Positions 18,935-28,637 are shown, numbered from the stretch's first letter. The stretch is 64,000 nt of DNA from CAXBNB01 sp040151475 (GCF_040151475.1 NZ_JBDKWG010000148.1:90173-154172), one strand, 5' to 3'. The notes: generated by a model not told the origin, from the sequence alone. Numbers and translations: made by a program.

Positions 18935-19387
18935 TTATTTTAAGAGCTGGACTTTAGTAGCAGTCGGTCCTTTTTGTCCCATTTCTACTTCAAAGGTTAC
19001 AAGGTTGTTTTCCTTGATATCCTCAAGCAGATTATTTGCATGTACAAATACACTCTCCTGAGTTTCTTTGTCCTTAATAAATCCGTAACCTTTAGAATCG
19101 TTGAAGAATGTAACAGTTCCTTTTCGAACCGGATCGTTAGCTTCTGTGTCATCTCGCCTGGGGATGTTGATTTCGATACTTTCCAGCTTAACAGCCTTTT
19201 TCTTGGTTGGATCAGGAGGAGTTGAACTGATCATTCCATTTTCATCGACATAGGCGATCATATCATCCAGATCTCCTGTTTTTTCAGTGTCTTTTTTTGC
19301 TAGCCTTTTTGCCTCTTTGTCCTTTCTCTTTTTTTCTTTTTTGTTTCTTACCTCTTTTTTATTGAATGTTTCTTGCGATCTCCCCAT
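18935..19387 (-). CDS. Cold-shock-domain protein with a charged N-terminal arm
   Basis: 150 residues. The last 65 form a cold-shock domain: GTVTFFNDSKGYGFIKD is RNP1-like and VFVHANNL is RNP2-like, both nucleic-acid-binding strands. The first 40 residues are almost all Lys, Arg, Glu and Asp (KKEKKRKDKEAKRLAKK), a likely disordered or helical RNA-binding arm, and residues 40-85 form an acidic, Pro/Thr-rich linker. Canonical CspA proteins are about 70 residues, so this is a double-length variant. It probably binds single-stranded RNA as a chaperone. It is monocistronic with a long upstream gap. Confidence 0.88.
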   Translation of the reverse strand: MGRSQETFNKKEVRNKKEKKRKDKEAKRLAKKDTEKTGDLDDMIAYVDENGMISSTPPDPTKKKAVKLESIEINIPRRDDTEANDPVRKGTVTFFNDSKGYGFIKDKETQESVFVHANNLLEDIKENNLVTFEVEMGQKGPTATKVQLLK

Positions 19388-19817
19388 AAAATGTTTTTTG
19401 CTTTACTGATAAATATTTTTAGTGTTAATAATGCGCTCTGTTTGGATAAACAGTTATAAATTAAAAAGACTTAGCCTTATAAAAAGCCCTGAGTAGTAAA
19501 TAAATCGAACCTGCTGATATTGGTCTTTGTAGTTTTGAATTCCGAACGGACTACATCGATTCAAGTGTCTAAACAAACTGAGATGCTACCAACTCTCAAA
19601 TGCATATTGCATTATGCGGTATTCTTAGAAAGCTCAATCAAATTTTAAGATATGACGCAATTTAAAAATTAATATCCAGTCATTTAAGTTTTAAAAGAGA
19701 TATTTTATAATTTGAGCGGTTTTATCCTCCAAAGCACCTTCCATCTCTTAAAATAGAGAATTTAAGAAAAGTATTTTCTCTATAAGAAATGATTCAATCA
19801 ACCACAAATCACATCAT
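19388..19817. other. 430-bp intergenic region
   Basis: No convincing reading frame. It must hold the promoter and leader of the cold-shock-domain gene (read leftwards), but I find no TAnnTTTG box. It is A+T-rich. A hairpin near 19754-19782 lies downstream of the cytochrome gene and is listed separately. Confidence 0.5.
19754..19782 (-). terminator. Candidate terminator after the peroxidase-like cytochrome gene
   Basis: Seven-bp arms (19754-19760, 19776-19782) around a 15-bp loop, 35 bp past the stop of the minus-strand gene. On the minus strand the stem is followed by TTTTAAGAG, a modest T-tract. Confidence 0.35.
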
Positions 19818-21308
19818 TTAGAGGCAGAGCATATAAGCTACAAGAGCATTTTTTTCTTCTTTTGCCAGTTTTAGTTCCAAAACTATGTTGAAGAATTCTA
19901 CAGCATCTGCAAGCGTTGGGCATCTGCCATCATGCAGATATGGAGGAGAATCTTTTATTCCTCTTAAAGGGAACGTTTTGATTGGGCCTTCTGGTCTTCC
20001 TTTGTAAAACCTCTCCACTTGTAAGTCATGCATATAGTCATCTACAAAAGCAGGCCCGTAGTGGCAAGATGAACATTGACCCTTGCCAAAGAAGATTTTT
20101 TCTCCAAGCAATTCTTGTTCTGTTGCTTTATCGGCATATAGTTTTCCCAGTGGGCTTAATTTGGGTGCAGGTGGAAAATCGAGAATCGAATTCATGTCGC
20201 CCATACGGTTGGTAACCTCACGTTTTTGTGATCTCGGACCGATAGACTGTTGCATACCAGGGTCTCCATCAAAGTATTCTTCCACCTCGGCAAAGTGATC
20301 CATACTCCTGATCGATCTTTTGCTGGAAAGTTGCATCAGGTTAAAGTTGCCTCGCATGGTAGGAGTTTCCATCCTAAGTCTGGCCAGGTTTGGACGTGAA
20401 TCGGGAGCCAATTCTATTGCGCCATTAGTGTGCCCATTTACATGGCATGAAAAGCATGAAACCCCGGTACTAGGCTGTATAGTCACTCTGTGAGGAGTGT
20501 GGTTAAACCATGTAGTAGGAGTGGGTTTCAACAATTCTTTAAGGCCTTCCATTTGCTCTGCTGTCAGTAGCCCATTAAATATTTCATAGTAATTACTTAG
20601 TGTAACTTCCTTTCCTTTGGTTACATCTCCCAATTCTTTGTGTGTAGTTAAAAACATTGGTGGTGGAAATTCCGGAAGATACTCATCAGGGAAATCATGA
20701 TCTACATCCATACGGATGTGTTCCGGATGTGCTTTATTCCAACTATCGGGAAAAACCATGTGTGCAATTGTTTGTAATGGATGCGCCAGTGGCTTGTAAG
20801 GAAATAAATCTTTTTCCCTGATCTCTTCTGGCTTTAGAGTAGATAGTGTTTCAAATGTTTTTACTTTCTTAGGGAGCTTAGCTACTGGCCCTGCCATGAT
20901 AGGCTTTCGCCCTCCTGACATGAATTGACCTTCGATGGTTTTTTCATTGAAATCATACCTTGTAGCCATATACTCTCTCACGTCTGCCATCAGTTCAGGC
21001 TTTTGTTTCTTATGAAACTCTACCCACTCATCCCATGACATGGGAAGCTGAGGGCTTCCAAATGAGCTTTTACCTTTTCCGGCATATTCCCATAAATTAA
21101 AGGGAGTTCTTTCACCTTTTTTTAAATCCGGATATGCTTTTAAGCTATCAATATGGTTGCCACCTAGTCCATAATCAGGCTCTATATAGTTGGGTACTTC
21201 TGCCCCCGGGCTTTGGAGCATGTGCAAATTGTTGTCAACAACTTGAAATCCTACTGCTCCGACAAAGATTAAGAGGCTTAAACTCAGTAATAGTCTGTTT
21301 TTATTCAT
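19818..21308 (-). CDS. Di-haem cytochrome c peroxidase-like protein (MauG/CcpA branch)
   Basis: 496 residues with an N-terminal hydrophobic signal or anchor (5-20). Two c-haem motifs are visible: CFSCH (285-289) and CSSCH (412-416). Downstream, PLRGIKDSPPYLHDGRCPTLADAVEFFN (in two parts, 447-474) matches the conserved C-terminal block of bacterial di-haem peroxidases. It should sit in the periplasm, reducing peroxide or oxidising a protein or small substrate with electrons from a donor. The 280-residue N-terminal region has no haem motif and is larger than in classical CcpA, so it may be a different catalytic module. The outer-membrane gene upstream ends only 49 bp before this start. Confidence 0.85.
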   Translation of the reverse strand: MNKNRLLLSLSLLIFVGAVGFQVVDNNLHMLQSPGAEVPNYIEPDYGLGGNHIDSLKAYPDLKKGERTPFNLWEYAGKGKSSFGSPQLPMSWDEWVEFHKKQKPELMADVREYMATRYDFNEKTIEGQFMSGGRKPIMAGPVAKLPKKVKTFETLSTLKPEEIREKDLFPYKPLAHPLQTIAHMVFPDSWNKAHPEHIRMDVDHDFPDEYLPEFPPPMFLTTHKELGDVTKGKEVTLSNYYEIFNGLLTAEQMEGLKELLKPTPTTWFNHTPHRVTIQPSTGVSCFSCHVNGHTNGAIELAPDSRPNLARLRMETPTMRGNFNLMQLSSKRSIRSMDHFAEVEEYFDGDPGMQQSIGPRSQKREVTNRMGDMNSILDFPPAPKLSPLGKLYADKATEQELLGEKIFFGKGQCSSCHYGPAFVDDYMHDLQVERFYKGRPEGPIKTFPLRGIKDSPPYLHDGRCPTLADAVEFFNIVLELKLAKEEKNALVAYMLCL

Positions 21309-21347
21309 AAATTCTTGGTTTTATGTGATCGGGTTATGTTTGGTAAT

Positions 21348-21355
21348 CAAAGATA
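21348..21355 (-). promoter_or_regulatory. Candidate -7 box for the peroxidase-like gene
   Basis: TATCTTTG on the minus strand (TAnnTTTG), 39 bp upstream of ATG 21308, in the short gap after the outer-membrane gene. No TTG element is seen at proper distance. If real, the cytochrome can be transcribed apart from its upstream neighbour. Confidence 0.35.
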
Positions 21356-21357
21356 AG

Positions 21358-22482
21358 TTAATTCAGGTTGATCTCTGTAGGCATTTTATGACTTCCTCCA
21401 AATCGGTAAGCAAAGGTGAAATTCAAAAGGTAATCTGCAAAAGCAGCATCGCCATGTGTATAGACTCCTGTTTCAATAGTTCTTTGTTTGTCTTCGTAGC
21501 TTTGTGTTCGATTCCTTTTTATTGCTATTGGTACGCTTAAATTGAAAGAGTAATTGTTCATATTGTAGCCTATTCCTGGCTCAATTGAGGTGGCATAGCC
21601 GGGTCTTCGATATCCTTCACTACTTCCTATCAAATCATCCGAAGAAACTCCTTCTATTCTACCTCCTAAATATACACTTACGCCATGAATTTTAGTATTG
21701 TAATAAGCACCTATTCGTGCAGCATATTGGTCAGGGCAGGAAAATTCACTACGGCCATTACGGGTGGCAATCCCATTCGTTTTTTGAAAGTTGGATAAAT
21801 AGTATAGGTTGGTACTTATAATAAAATTATGTGACAAAGAATGATACCCCTGAATATCTACAGTAATGCCCACGCCCCCATCTCCGGGCTGGATAGATTG
21901 ATCAACCACGGCTGTTCTGGATTCGTCTCTATTTTCTCCCTGATTGTAAAAAGTATCTTTATAGTCGTAGTTACCAGTAGGCAGTTTTAATCCCAAAGCA
22001 ACTGCATAATTGAATTTCTTTTCTTTCTGAGGATCAACCAACCAATACCCTAAACCAAATCGAATATCTGACAATCCTTTTGAGGAAGTTTGATGTCTTT
22101 CTCCCAGGCCATTGGGTGGATTGCCTCCATGTTCATACATGGAAGAACGATCGTGATGAACGAATGGAATGATAATATTACCATATAGCCTATCTGTTAT
22201 TCCATAGTTCAGGGATAAATCCAGAAAATAAGAACGATTGATTACTTCTGTTCCATCTTCAAGCCTGTTGGCTTCTTCCTCACTTCCTCTAAAGTGGCGA
22301 AATGACTTAAAGTATCTGATTCCGGCACCTGATAAAAATTCTCCTTTCGATAAGGTAAAACCACCTGCCATGTTACCGGAGCAGGAAGACATGCCTCTTA
22401 TGGCTACACATCCTTGTGCAAGCACACTTTCGTATCCCAGAATGACAAGTAATGAAATAATTAGAGTTGTAAAGTATCTCAT
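21358..22482 (-). CDS. Outer-membrane beta-barrel protein of unknown function
   Basis: 374 residues with a signal peptide (1-22, ending VLAQ). Immediately after it come cysteines in GCVAIRGMSSCSG. The rest alternates polar and hydrophobic residues with many Tyr, Gly and Asn, and ends in an aromatic strand (YLLNFTFAYRFGG), typical of outer-membrane barrels. No family is recognised. It lies just upstream of, and in line with, the di-haem cytochrome gene, so it may provide access for the cytochrome's substrate (inference). It is divergent from the LytTR regulator gene. Confidence 0.72.
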   Translation of the reverse strand: MRYFTTLIISLLVILGYESVLAQGCVAIRGMSSCSGNMAGGFTLSKGEFLSGAGIRYFKSFRHFRGSEEEANRLEDGTEVINRSYFLDLSLNYGITDRLYGNIIIPFVHHDRSSMYEHGGNPPNGLGERHQTSSKGLSDIRFGLGYWLVDPQKEKKFNYAVALGLKLPTGNYDYKDTFYNQGENRDESRTAVVDQSIQPGDGGVGITVDIQGYHSLSHNFIISTNLYYLSNFQKTNGIATRNGRSEFSCPDQYAARIGAYYNTKIHGVSVYLGGRIEGVSSDDLIGSSEGYRRPGYATSIEPGIGYNMNNYSFNLSVPIAIKRNRTQSYEDKQRTIETGVYTHGDAAFADYLLNFTFAYRFGGSHKMPTEINLN

Positions 22483-22598
22483 AGTTTATTTGGTTGATGA
22501 TCAGCTTTCAATAGTAGCTTTTTATCTTACACAAAAAGAAAATAAAGGATGAATCCATTAACTTGGCTGATGAAACTAATGATAAACTTGATGAAATA

Positions 22599-23279
22599 AT
22601 GGAGTGTTTAATCGTAGATGACGACCCTTTAATCTGTGACTTGTTGAATCACTTTTGTAGTAAGGTAGAGATGATTACCAGCGTAACCACTACCAACAGT
22701 GGGTTTGAATCTATCAATCTTATCAACCAAAAAAACTTTGGTCTTGTTTTACTGGATTATAATTTACCGGACATCACTGGCAAGGAGATACTCCAACTTG
22801 TAGGCCAGCATACAGCGGTCATAATGATTACAGCAAACAAGGATTTTGCCTCAGAGTCGTATGAATATGATCAAATTGTTGATTTTTTGGTGAAGCCAAT
22901 AACCTTTGCAAGGTTTTTTAAGGGAATCCAAAAGGCACAAAAGTTTCTGAGTGGCAATGAGCAAAGTGAAAGCCAATTGTTTATTAAAGACGGAAACAAA
23001 CTCGTCAAAGTAGATCTCAATGAAGTATTGTATATTAGATCAGCAGCTAATTATGTACAGTTGGTATTGGCAAAGAAAAAAATATTGACTTTAATGACAC
23101 TTAAAGAGATAGAACAAAAACTTCCGGGCTATTTTCAGAAAGTGCACCGTTCTTATATAGTAAATGTGAATAAGATAGACACAATTGCTACAGGCGAACT
23201 CAAAATCAATGACGAAGAGATATCTATAAGTGATAGTTATGAAAAAGAACTGTTGAAGAAAATCAATTTGCTGAATTAG
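22599..23279 (+). CDS. LytTR-family response regulator
   Basis: 226 residues from ATG 22599; a TTG at 22563 would add 12 unconserved residues before MECLIVDDD. The receiver domain (1-115) has the acidic pocket DDD, the phospho-acceptor Asp in VLLDYNLPD, Thr in MITA and Lys in LVKPI, all intact. A LytTR DNA-binding domain follows (about 130-226), with FQKVHRSYIVNVNKI typical of the family. It should bind DNA after phosphorylation. Its 3' end overlaps by 17 bp the convergent hybrid kinase gene, the likely cognate sensor, although they cannot share an mRNA. Confidence 0.92.
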   Translation: MECLIVDDDPLICDLLNHFCSKVEMITSVTTTNSGFESINLINQKNFGLVLLDYNLPDITGKEILQLVGQHTAVIMITANKDFASESYEYDQIVDFLVKPITFARFFKGIQKAQKFLSGNEQSESQLFIKDGNKLVKVDLNEVLYIRSAANYVQLVLAKKKILTLMTLKEIEQKLPGYFQKVHRSYIVNVNKIDTIATGELKINDEEISISDSYEKELLKKINLLN

Positions 23280-25926
23280 AAAGTTTTTCTACTCTAAAAT
23301 AGCACAAACAATAGCTTAGTATATTTATGACATTTGTGAAAGATGTTATATCCAGGTCTTGAATTTTTTCAGGTAAAACCTCTGACAGTTTTGTCAGATT
23401 CATGCTTTTGATATGAGTAATAATTTTATGCATAATGGACTCCCACTCTTTCTGATTTTTTGATTGGTACACGGTTTCAATTTTGGAGATGTAATGGTTA
23501 AACTCATTATGAAGCATAGATAAGAAATTCTCTATTTTTTCCTTATTAAAATCGTATTGTTCATAGCTGGAAGTAAGGTTGGGTATATCGTATTCATTTT
23601 TTCCCAATAGCACAAATACATTATCCAGCAGATTATTTACATCGAAGGGTTTTTGTAAGAAAAACGGACTAATAGCGAACATTTGCTCCCTGTCAAAGGC
23701 GGATACTACTACGATAGGAATGAGTGGGTGTTTTTGTTTAATGCCATTTAAAGCTTTTTCTATCAATACATTGTCTATCATTAAATCGCTAATGATTAAG
23801 TCAGGAGCATGCTGCTGCAAAAGGTCAGCCACGTTCTCAATATTGTCTGTTTGGATCAGGTCTATATTTTTTATATTGAGAATATGATTTACCAGTTGAC
23901 GGCCAGAGATGTCATCTTCTATATGCAGAATGGTATAAGTTGCCTGAAGTTGTGGTAAAGGCATTTCTTTATCAGGGGTACTTTTAGTGTTATCATTTGT
24001 TTCTGCTGCTACCAAGGGTAAGCTTACCTTAAATACCGATCCTTTTTCTTTTTGCGATTTTACATCGAGGGTTCCTCCAAAGAGGTCAGTCAACTGTTTT
24101 ACTATTGACAAACCAAGTCCATAACCTGTATATCGATCAGATATTTCTTCTTTCTCTCTGTAAAAACGTTCTTTTATTTTTTCAATATTTTCTGGTGAAA
24201 TACCGATTCCGGTATCAGATACGATTACTTCAAACTGGGAACCTGTATTTTTATTTACTTTTGCTATGAGGTTTATTTCACCTTTGTTTGTGTATTTTAT
24301 GGCATTTACCACCAGATTAGTCACGATTTGGGTCAACCTTAAAGGGTCAGACAGATAGCTGTTGAGTTTAAAGTCATCTTCGGTTAATAATTCGAATTTC
24401 AGACTTTTGCGGATTGCCTCAAATTGATAACTGGTATGGATATCATGCAACAACTCATGGATGTTGCATGGCTGATACTTGACAATTACTTTTCCTTCTA
24501 TCAACTTTTGATGATCCAGAATGTCATACATCAGTCCTTCCAGGTTTTTGGCACTTCTACTCAAAGAATCAATAATAGGAACCTGTTTAGGAGCAGGTTG
24601 GTTTTTATGGAGTAGCTGAGTGAGTCCCAGAATCGAATTGAGTGGTGTACGCAACTCATGGCTCATGTTTTGAAGGAATTTGTCACGTTCCTTGATCGCT
24701 TTGTGCTCCTTATCCAACGAAATTTTCAAATCTTCTACTTGTTGATCAATTTTAGATTTCATTTTGATGAAAGCCCTGGCAAGTACACCGATTTCATCTT
24801 TTCTTTTTTCGCTGAGAACAAGCTTTTTATCTATCGGTTTGCCTTCTTCATAGCTACTGATAGCTCTGGTGATCCGTGAAATTCTTTTTGAAAATATTTG
24901 AGTGAAAAGAAAAGACAGAATGAGTGCCAGTAAACATATTACCAATACAATTTTGAAACTTTTTTCTCTTACATTATGCGCACTTTGAAGTACGAGTCTT
25001 TCTTCAACTATAGACAGCAGATATATTTTTCTTTGCCCATAGAAATAGGACAATTCTTCCAGATGGTATAAATAATTTAATCCCTTGCCATCTTGCAACA
25101 GGTCAAACTCTTTCGATGCACTGTGCGTGACCTCCTGCATGTTTTTATTAAAATCCTTCTTGAAAGATTCCTCATTGTGGAGTTGTTTACCAAAACATTT
25201 TGCCATATTGGGAGCAAATAAATACTGATCATTTTCATCTGTAATGACCAGCTTTATATCAGTTTGCATGATTTGTTCCAACTCATCATAAAAACCGGAA
25301 ACATCAACATTGATAACTAAAACATTTATCGGCGTACCTGTCTGATCAAAAATAAGGCTGGCAGCCCGAAGTGTGGGAGTAAAAGGGGAGCTAATAATGC
25401 CAAACTCTTCGTTTAGATTTATAGGCGAAAAATAAAACTCACCTTTTTTTGTATTGAGTGCTTCTTTAAAGTACTCTTTATCTCCTTTGTATTGTAGTTT
25501 TTCCTCTGCGATTTGAAATACCTGATTGTTTACTTTGTCGTATCGTACTACTTCTTTGCCATTGTCTGCTATGCTCAACAACCTGATTTGGAAGTAGGAA
25601 AGTTTATTTTTCAAAATTACTTCAAACATCTTCTGGAGGTTTTTTGCAGTTTTTTCAGAAGGTGATTGAACAAAGTTTTCAATCACAGGGTTTTCAGAAA
25701 TTACAGCAATGTCATTGGATACTTCATCCAGTAATGCATAAAATGACTTCTTGGCGAGATTTGAAGTGTGTTTGATTCTTTCTTTGCTGTAATCGGAAAT
25801 TACCGTAGAAGATTCAGTATAAACCAGATATCCTGAAACAAGAATGGCAAAAACGATCAGAGCCACAAAGAAAATCCCAAATCGAATGACAAAAGAATTC
25901 CAGAATTTCACTTTACCGTATTGCAT
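23263..25926 (-). CDS. Hybrid sensor histidine kinase with receiver and HPt-like C-terminus
   Basis: 887 residues from ATG 25926 (a TTG codon directly precedes it). Order: TM helix (about 15-37), periplasmic double-Cache-like sensor (about 40-320), TM helix (about 325-345), HAMP (about 348-400), HisKA with His in NMSHELRTPLNS (His near 424), HATPase with VVNAIKYTNKG and DTGIGI, then a receiver from about 665 with IEDD, Asp in IISDLM, Ser in VVSAF and Lys in LQKPF. The final 100 residues contain IMHKIITHIKSMNLTKLSEVL, similar to Bacteroidota HPt domains (x-H-K-x2-P/x-H/S-F/x), so a full internal phosphorelay is plausible. The output is probably the LytTR regulator next door. Confidence 0.93.
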   Translation of the reverse strand: MQYGKVKFWNSFVIRFGIFFVALIVFAILVSGYLVYTESSTVISDYSKERIKHTSNLAKKSFYALLDEVSNDIAVISENPVIENFVQSPSEKTAKNLQKMFEVILKNKLSYFQIRLLSIADNGKEVVRYDKVNNQVFQIAEEKLQYKGDKEYFKEALNTKKGEFYFSPINLNEEFGIISSPFTPTLRAASLIFDQTGTPINVLVINVDVSGFYDELEQIMQTDIKLVITDENDQYLFAPNMAKCFGKQLHNEESFKKDFNKNMQEVTHSASKEFDLLQDGKGLNYLYHLEELSYFYGQRKIYLLSIVEERLVLQSAHNVREKSFKIVLVICLLALILSFLFTQIFSKRISRITRAISSYEEGKPIDKKLVLSEKRKDEIGVLARAFIKMKSKIDQQVEDLKISLDKEHKAIKERDKFLQNMSHELRTPLNSILGLTQLLHKNQPAPKQVPIIDSLSRSAKNLEGLMYDILDHQKLIEGKVIVKYQPCNIHELLHDIHTSYQFEAIRKSLKFELLTEDDFKLNSYLSDPLRLTQIVTNLVVNAIKYTNKGEINLIAKVNKNTGSQFEVIVSDTGIGISPENIEKIKERFYREKEEISDRYTGYGLGLSIVKQLTDLFGGTLDVKSQKEKGSVFKVSLPLVAAETNDNTKSTPDKEMPLPQLQATYTILHIEDDISGRQLVNHILNIKNIDLIQTDNIENVADLLQQHAPDLIISDLMIDNVLIEKALNGIKQKHPLIPIVVVSAFDREQMFAISPFFLQKPFDVNNLLDNVFVLLGKNEYDIPNLTSSYEQYDFNKEKIENFLSMLHNEFNHYISKIETVYQSKNQKEWESIMHKIITHIKSMNLTKLSEVLPEKIQDLDITSFTNVINILSYCLCYFRVEKLSNSAN

Positions 25927-26005
25927 CAATAGTGATTTGAAGGATGGTACAGTGAAAGTAGAAAAAATGATTGATAATATGATCTATTTGGTCACAATAT
26001 CAATA

Positions 26006-26890
26006 CTATGAAATTTTCAGAGAAGTCATACTTATGGATCCTCCTACCAGTTTATCATTAAAAAGGTTAAGGGATTCTCCTTTTTGTTGTAATCCTAAAG
26101 TGTATATCAATGGTAAAAAATGGTCAGGAGTTGGTATTGCTAATTGTACGGCACTATTTTGCTCCCGATAATTTACTAATGATTGGTAATCTCCATCTAG
26201 CAGTAGCTGGTTAAATTTTTGATGCGCTTCAATTGCCCAGTCATATCCATAATCTACTTTGTTGAGGTTGTGAAAATCGATCAATCTCAAATTGTGAATG
26301 ATATTTCCACTACCGATAATTAAAACGCCCTTATTTCTGAGAGACCTTAACTGTCCAGCTAACTCATAATGATAACTTGCAGGTTTGGAATAGTCAATGC
26401 TCAATTGAATTACAGGAATATTTGCTTCAGGGTAGAGATGCTTGATCACACTCCATGCACCATGATCCAGGCCCCATTTGTCATCCAGTTCCACTTCGGT
26501 AGGCTGAAGAAGTTTTTGAGTCTCTTTTGCCAATTCGGGGTTGCCTTTTGTAGGATACTGAACATCAAACAATGCTTTTGGGAAACCACCGAAATCATGA
26601 ATGGTTCGGGGTATTTCCATAGCGGTGATTTTGGTTCCTTTGATATACCAATGGGCAGATACACACAAAATAGCATTTGGTGTTGGTATTGATTTGGCTG
26701 CATTTCGAAACCCATTTACAAATTCATTTTCCTCTATGGCATTCATTGGGCTGCCATGCCCTAAAAACAACACAGGCATTTTCACTGATTTTGAAAATGA
26801 ATCGGATACTTTATTTAAGTCGCTTAATGTATTCATACTTCCGGTAAAGGGTGTTAAGCCCAGTATTTTTAAAAATGTTTTTCGCTCCAT
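26006..26890 (-). CDS. DODA-type extradiol dioxygenase family protein (YgiD-like)
   Basis: 294 residues from ATG 26890; a TTG 15 bp upstream is the alternative. Conserved histidine blocks FLGHGSPMNAI, SAHWY, HDFGGFPK and DHGAWSV match the LigB/DODA family of non-haem metal-dependent ring-opening dioxygenases (E. coli YgiD opens DOPA at 4,5). The N-terminus (MERKTFLKILGL) is only weakly hydrophobic, so cytoplasmic location is more likely than export, though a signal is possible. The in vivo substrate is unknown. It is preceded by the hybrid kinase and followed by a porin gene on the same strand, each separated by about 80-180 bp. Confidence 0.88.
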   Translation of the reverse strand: MERKTFLKILGLTPFTGSMNTLSDLNKVSDSFSKSVKMPVLFLGHGSPMNAIEENEFVNGFRNAAKSIPTPNAILCVSAHWYIKGTKITAMEIPRTIHDFGGFPKALFDVQYPTKGNPELAKETQKLLQPTEVELDDKWGLDHGAWSVIKHLYPEANIPVIQLSIDYSKPASYHYELAGQLRSLRNKGVLIIGSGNIIHNLRLIDFHNLNKVDYGYDWAIEAHQKFNQLLLDGDYQSLVNYREQNSAVQLAIPTPDHFLPLIYTLGLQQKGESLNLFNDKLVGGSISMTSLKIS

Positions 26891-27072
26891 AATTGTGTTA
26901 AACAAATGAGCCTTCCACTAAATGTAAATACAGTAACTCAAATTCAGGAATTTGGGTTACTGTATATAGTATTTTAAAGCGAAACGTGATTCTGATAACT
27001 TCAATTTGAAAAATAAAAAAAACGGAGAAGTTTCCCTCTTCGGTTTCATTTTATCAGGAAAGAGAGTACGTC

Positions 27073-28383
27073 TTAGATTGAGATCTGAAATTGCATAACT
27101 ACCATGCCTTTTCTTTTACCGCCAGTATATTCATTGGCATTGGTTTGAAAGAATACCGGGCGACTCTGGTAATTGGCTGAAATTTTATACCTGTGTCCTT
27201 CAATCAGCCAATTGACACCAAAATCATACATCACCATAGCATCTTCAAACAATTCGAAATCAGAATATTGAAGAGATGCAAAGGGTTGAAGTGTTCCGGA
27301 ATTACCTAGTAAATCTTTTGGAAACAAATATCCAACTTGACTGAAGATGGTATTACCCGTGCCAATCATAGGAAAGGCACTTCCTGCACCATTGAAGCTC
27401 CCTGCTCCATTTGTGCTATTGGCAGGGTTCATTGCGCCCACATTTCTTACGTAGTTTTTGCCGTAATCATTGTTACTGAATGCTACATAGGCAGTGACGG
27501 CATTACCCTTAGATTCATCTATTGGCATATCGTAGAACATGTCAATGGTAAATAATTTTAAATTAGTACGGACTATGTTTGTTACATTTTCCAAGTGCCA
27601 TAGGGCATCAGGCTGAAACATGAAGCCTATACCTATATTGAAAATACTTTTTTTACCCAGATATGACCCTACTGCATATGGTGTTAGATTGGACTCTTCA
27701 TCTTTAAACTGATATTTGAAATAGCCATGCCATTGCGCTTTTGCAGGTTCAGAGGAAAAGAGCGAATTTTCAGAAATGGTAGCATCCTGGGCACTTGATC
27801 TTTGCACAGACATAGGAGTAGAAACAGCCAAACGGTAATCCAATTTTGCAATTTGACCTTTGGCATAAATACTGAATTTTCGCACAAACTGATCGGTAAT
27901 ATCATTGGTAGCTTGTTGATACAGTGGAGCATCCAGAGATAAAATAGACCCTATAGAAGGGGAAGAATAACGGGAAACACCATTCCATCCTGTCAATCCA
28001 CCTCCAATGGATAAATACTTGTCTGCTACTTTATATTCGCTTATGGCATCAAGAAAAAATAAACCTTGTTTTCTTGGAGATATATAATTGAGGTTGTTTT
28101 GGCCAAATTGAGTATAGACAAACACTTTATCAGAGAGTTGCCCGAATACCTGTATCCTCGTTCTTCTCAGTCCAATATCAAAAGTGCTGCTTTTTGGGGT
28201 ATCGAAAACGGTAGTACCCGGGTTGCTCTGATTGTACCGTACCCAGACCTGATTTAAGAATGTGAATTTAACATAGTGTTGCCCATCTTCGCTTAAAGAA
28301 AACTTCAATTCCTTATTGGATTGAGCATGCAATGCAAATGGGAATAACAGACATACGATTAGAATTTTTTTTAAAACATTCAT
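27073..28383 (-). CDS. Porin-like outer-membrane protein (OprP/Porin_O_P type)
   Basis: 436 residues from ATG 28383 (TTG 28389 precedes it in frame). Signal peptide 1-20 ends LHAQ. The mature protein begins with KFSLSEDGQHYVKFTFLNQVWVRYN and continues as alternating beta strands with FDIGLRRTRIQVFGQLSDKVFVYTQFG, the early-strand pattern of phosphate-selective-porin-like barrels, ending in the aromatic QFQISI. It would form an outer-membrane channel. The substrate is not predictable. Monocistronic as far as visible; 248 bp upstream are free of convincing genes. Confidence 0.82.
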   Translation of the reverse strand: MNVLKKILIVCLLFPFALHAQSNKELKFSLSEDGQHYVKFTFLNQVWVRYNQSNPGTTVFDTPKSSTFDIGLRRTRIQVFGQLSDKVFVYTQFGQNNLNYISPRKQGLFFLDAISEYKVADKYLSIGGGLTGWNGVSRYSSPSIGSILSLDAPLYQQATNDITDQFVRKFSIYAKGQIAKLDYRLAVSTPMSVQRSSAQDATISENSLFSSEPAKAQWHGYFKYQFKDEESNLTPYAVGSYLGKKSIFNIGIGFMFQPDALWHLENVTNIVRTNLKLFTIDMFYDMPIDESKGNAVTAYVAFSNNDYGKNYVRNVGAMNPANSTNGAGSFNGAGSAFPMIGTGNTIFSQVGYLFPKDLLGNSGTLQPFASLQYSDFELFEDAMVMYDFGVNWLIEGHRYKISANYQSRPVFFQTNANEYTGGKRKGMVVMQFQISI

Positions 28384-28637
28384 TCTCAATATTTTTTGTA
28401 AGTTAGAAATTGCTCTGATGGTGTCATTTCTTGCAAAAAAAGCAATTATTAGAGTTTTGTACAGAGATTTCTGAAAAAGCTTTTGTAGTGCCGCAAATTG
28501 ATTGTGTTAGTTTTGATTCCAACACTTACAATTTAACAGACAGAACATCAGGAGTTACCACTTTTGGCAAAACGGGCTTATTTATCAAAACACATTTTAA
28601 CTTGGATTTAATGATGAGTAGTCTATCTGATTAAAGA

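Noticed and set aside
28431..28634. 67-codon plus-strand frame between the porin and hldD genes
   Set aside because: It starts with TTG, has no family features, and lies where the porin promoter should be. A small gene cannot be excluded but is not supported.
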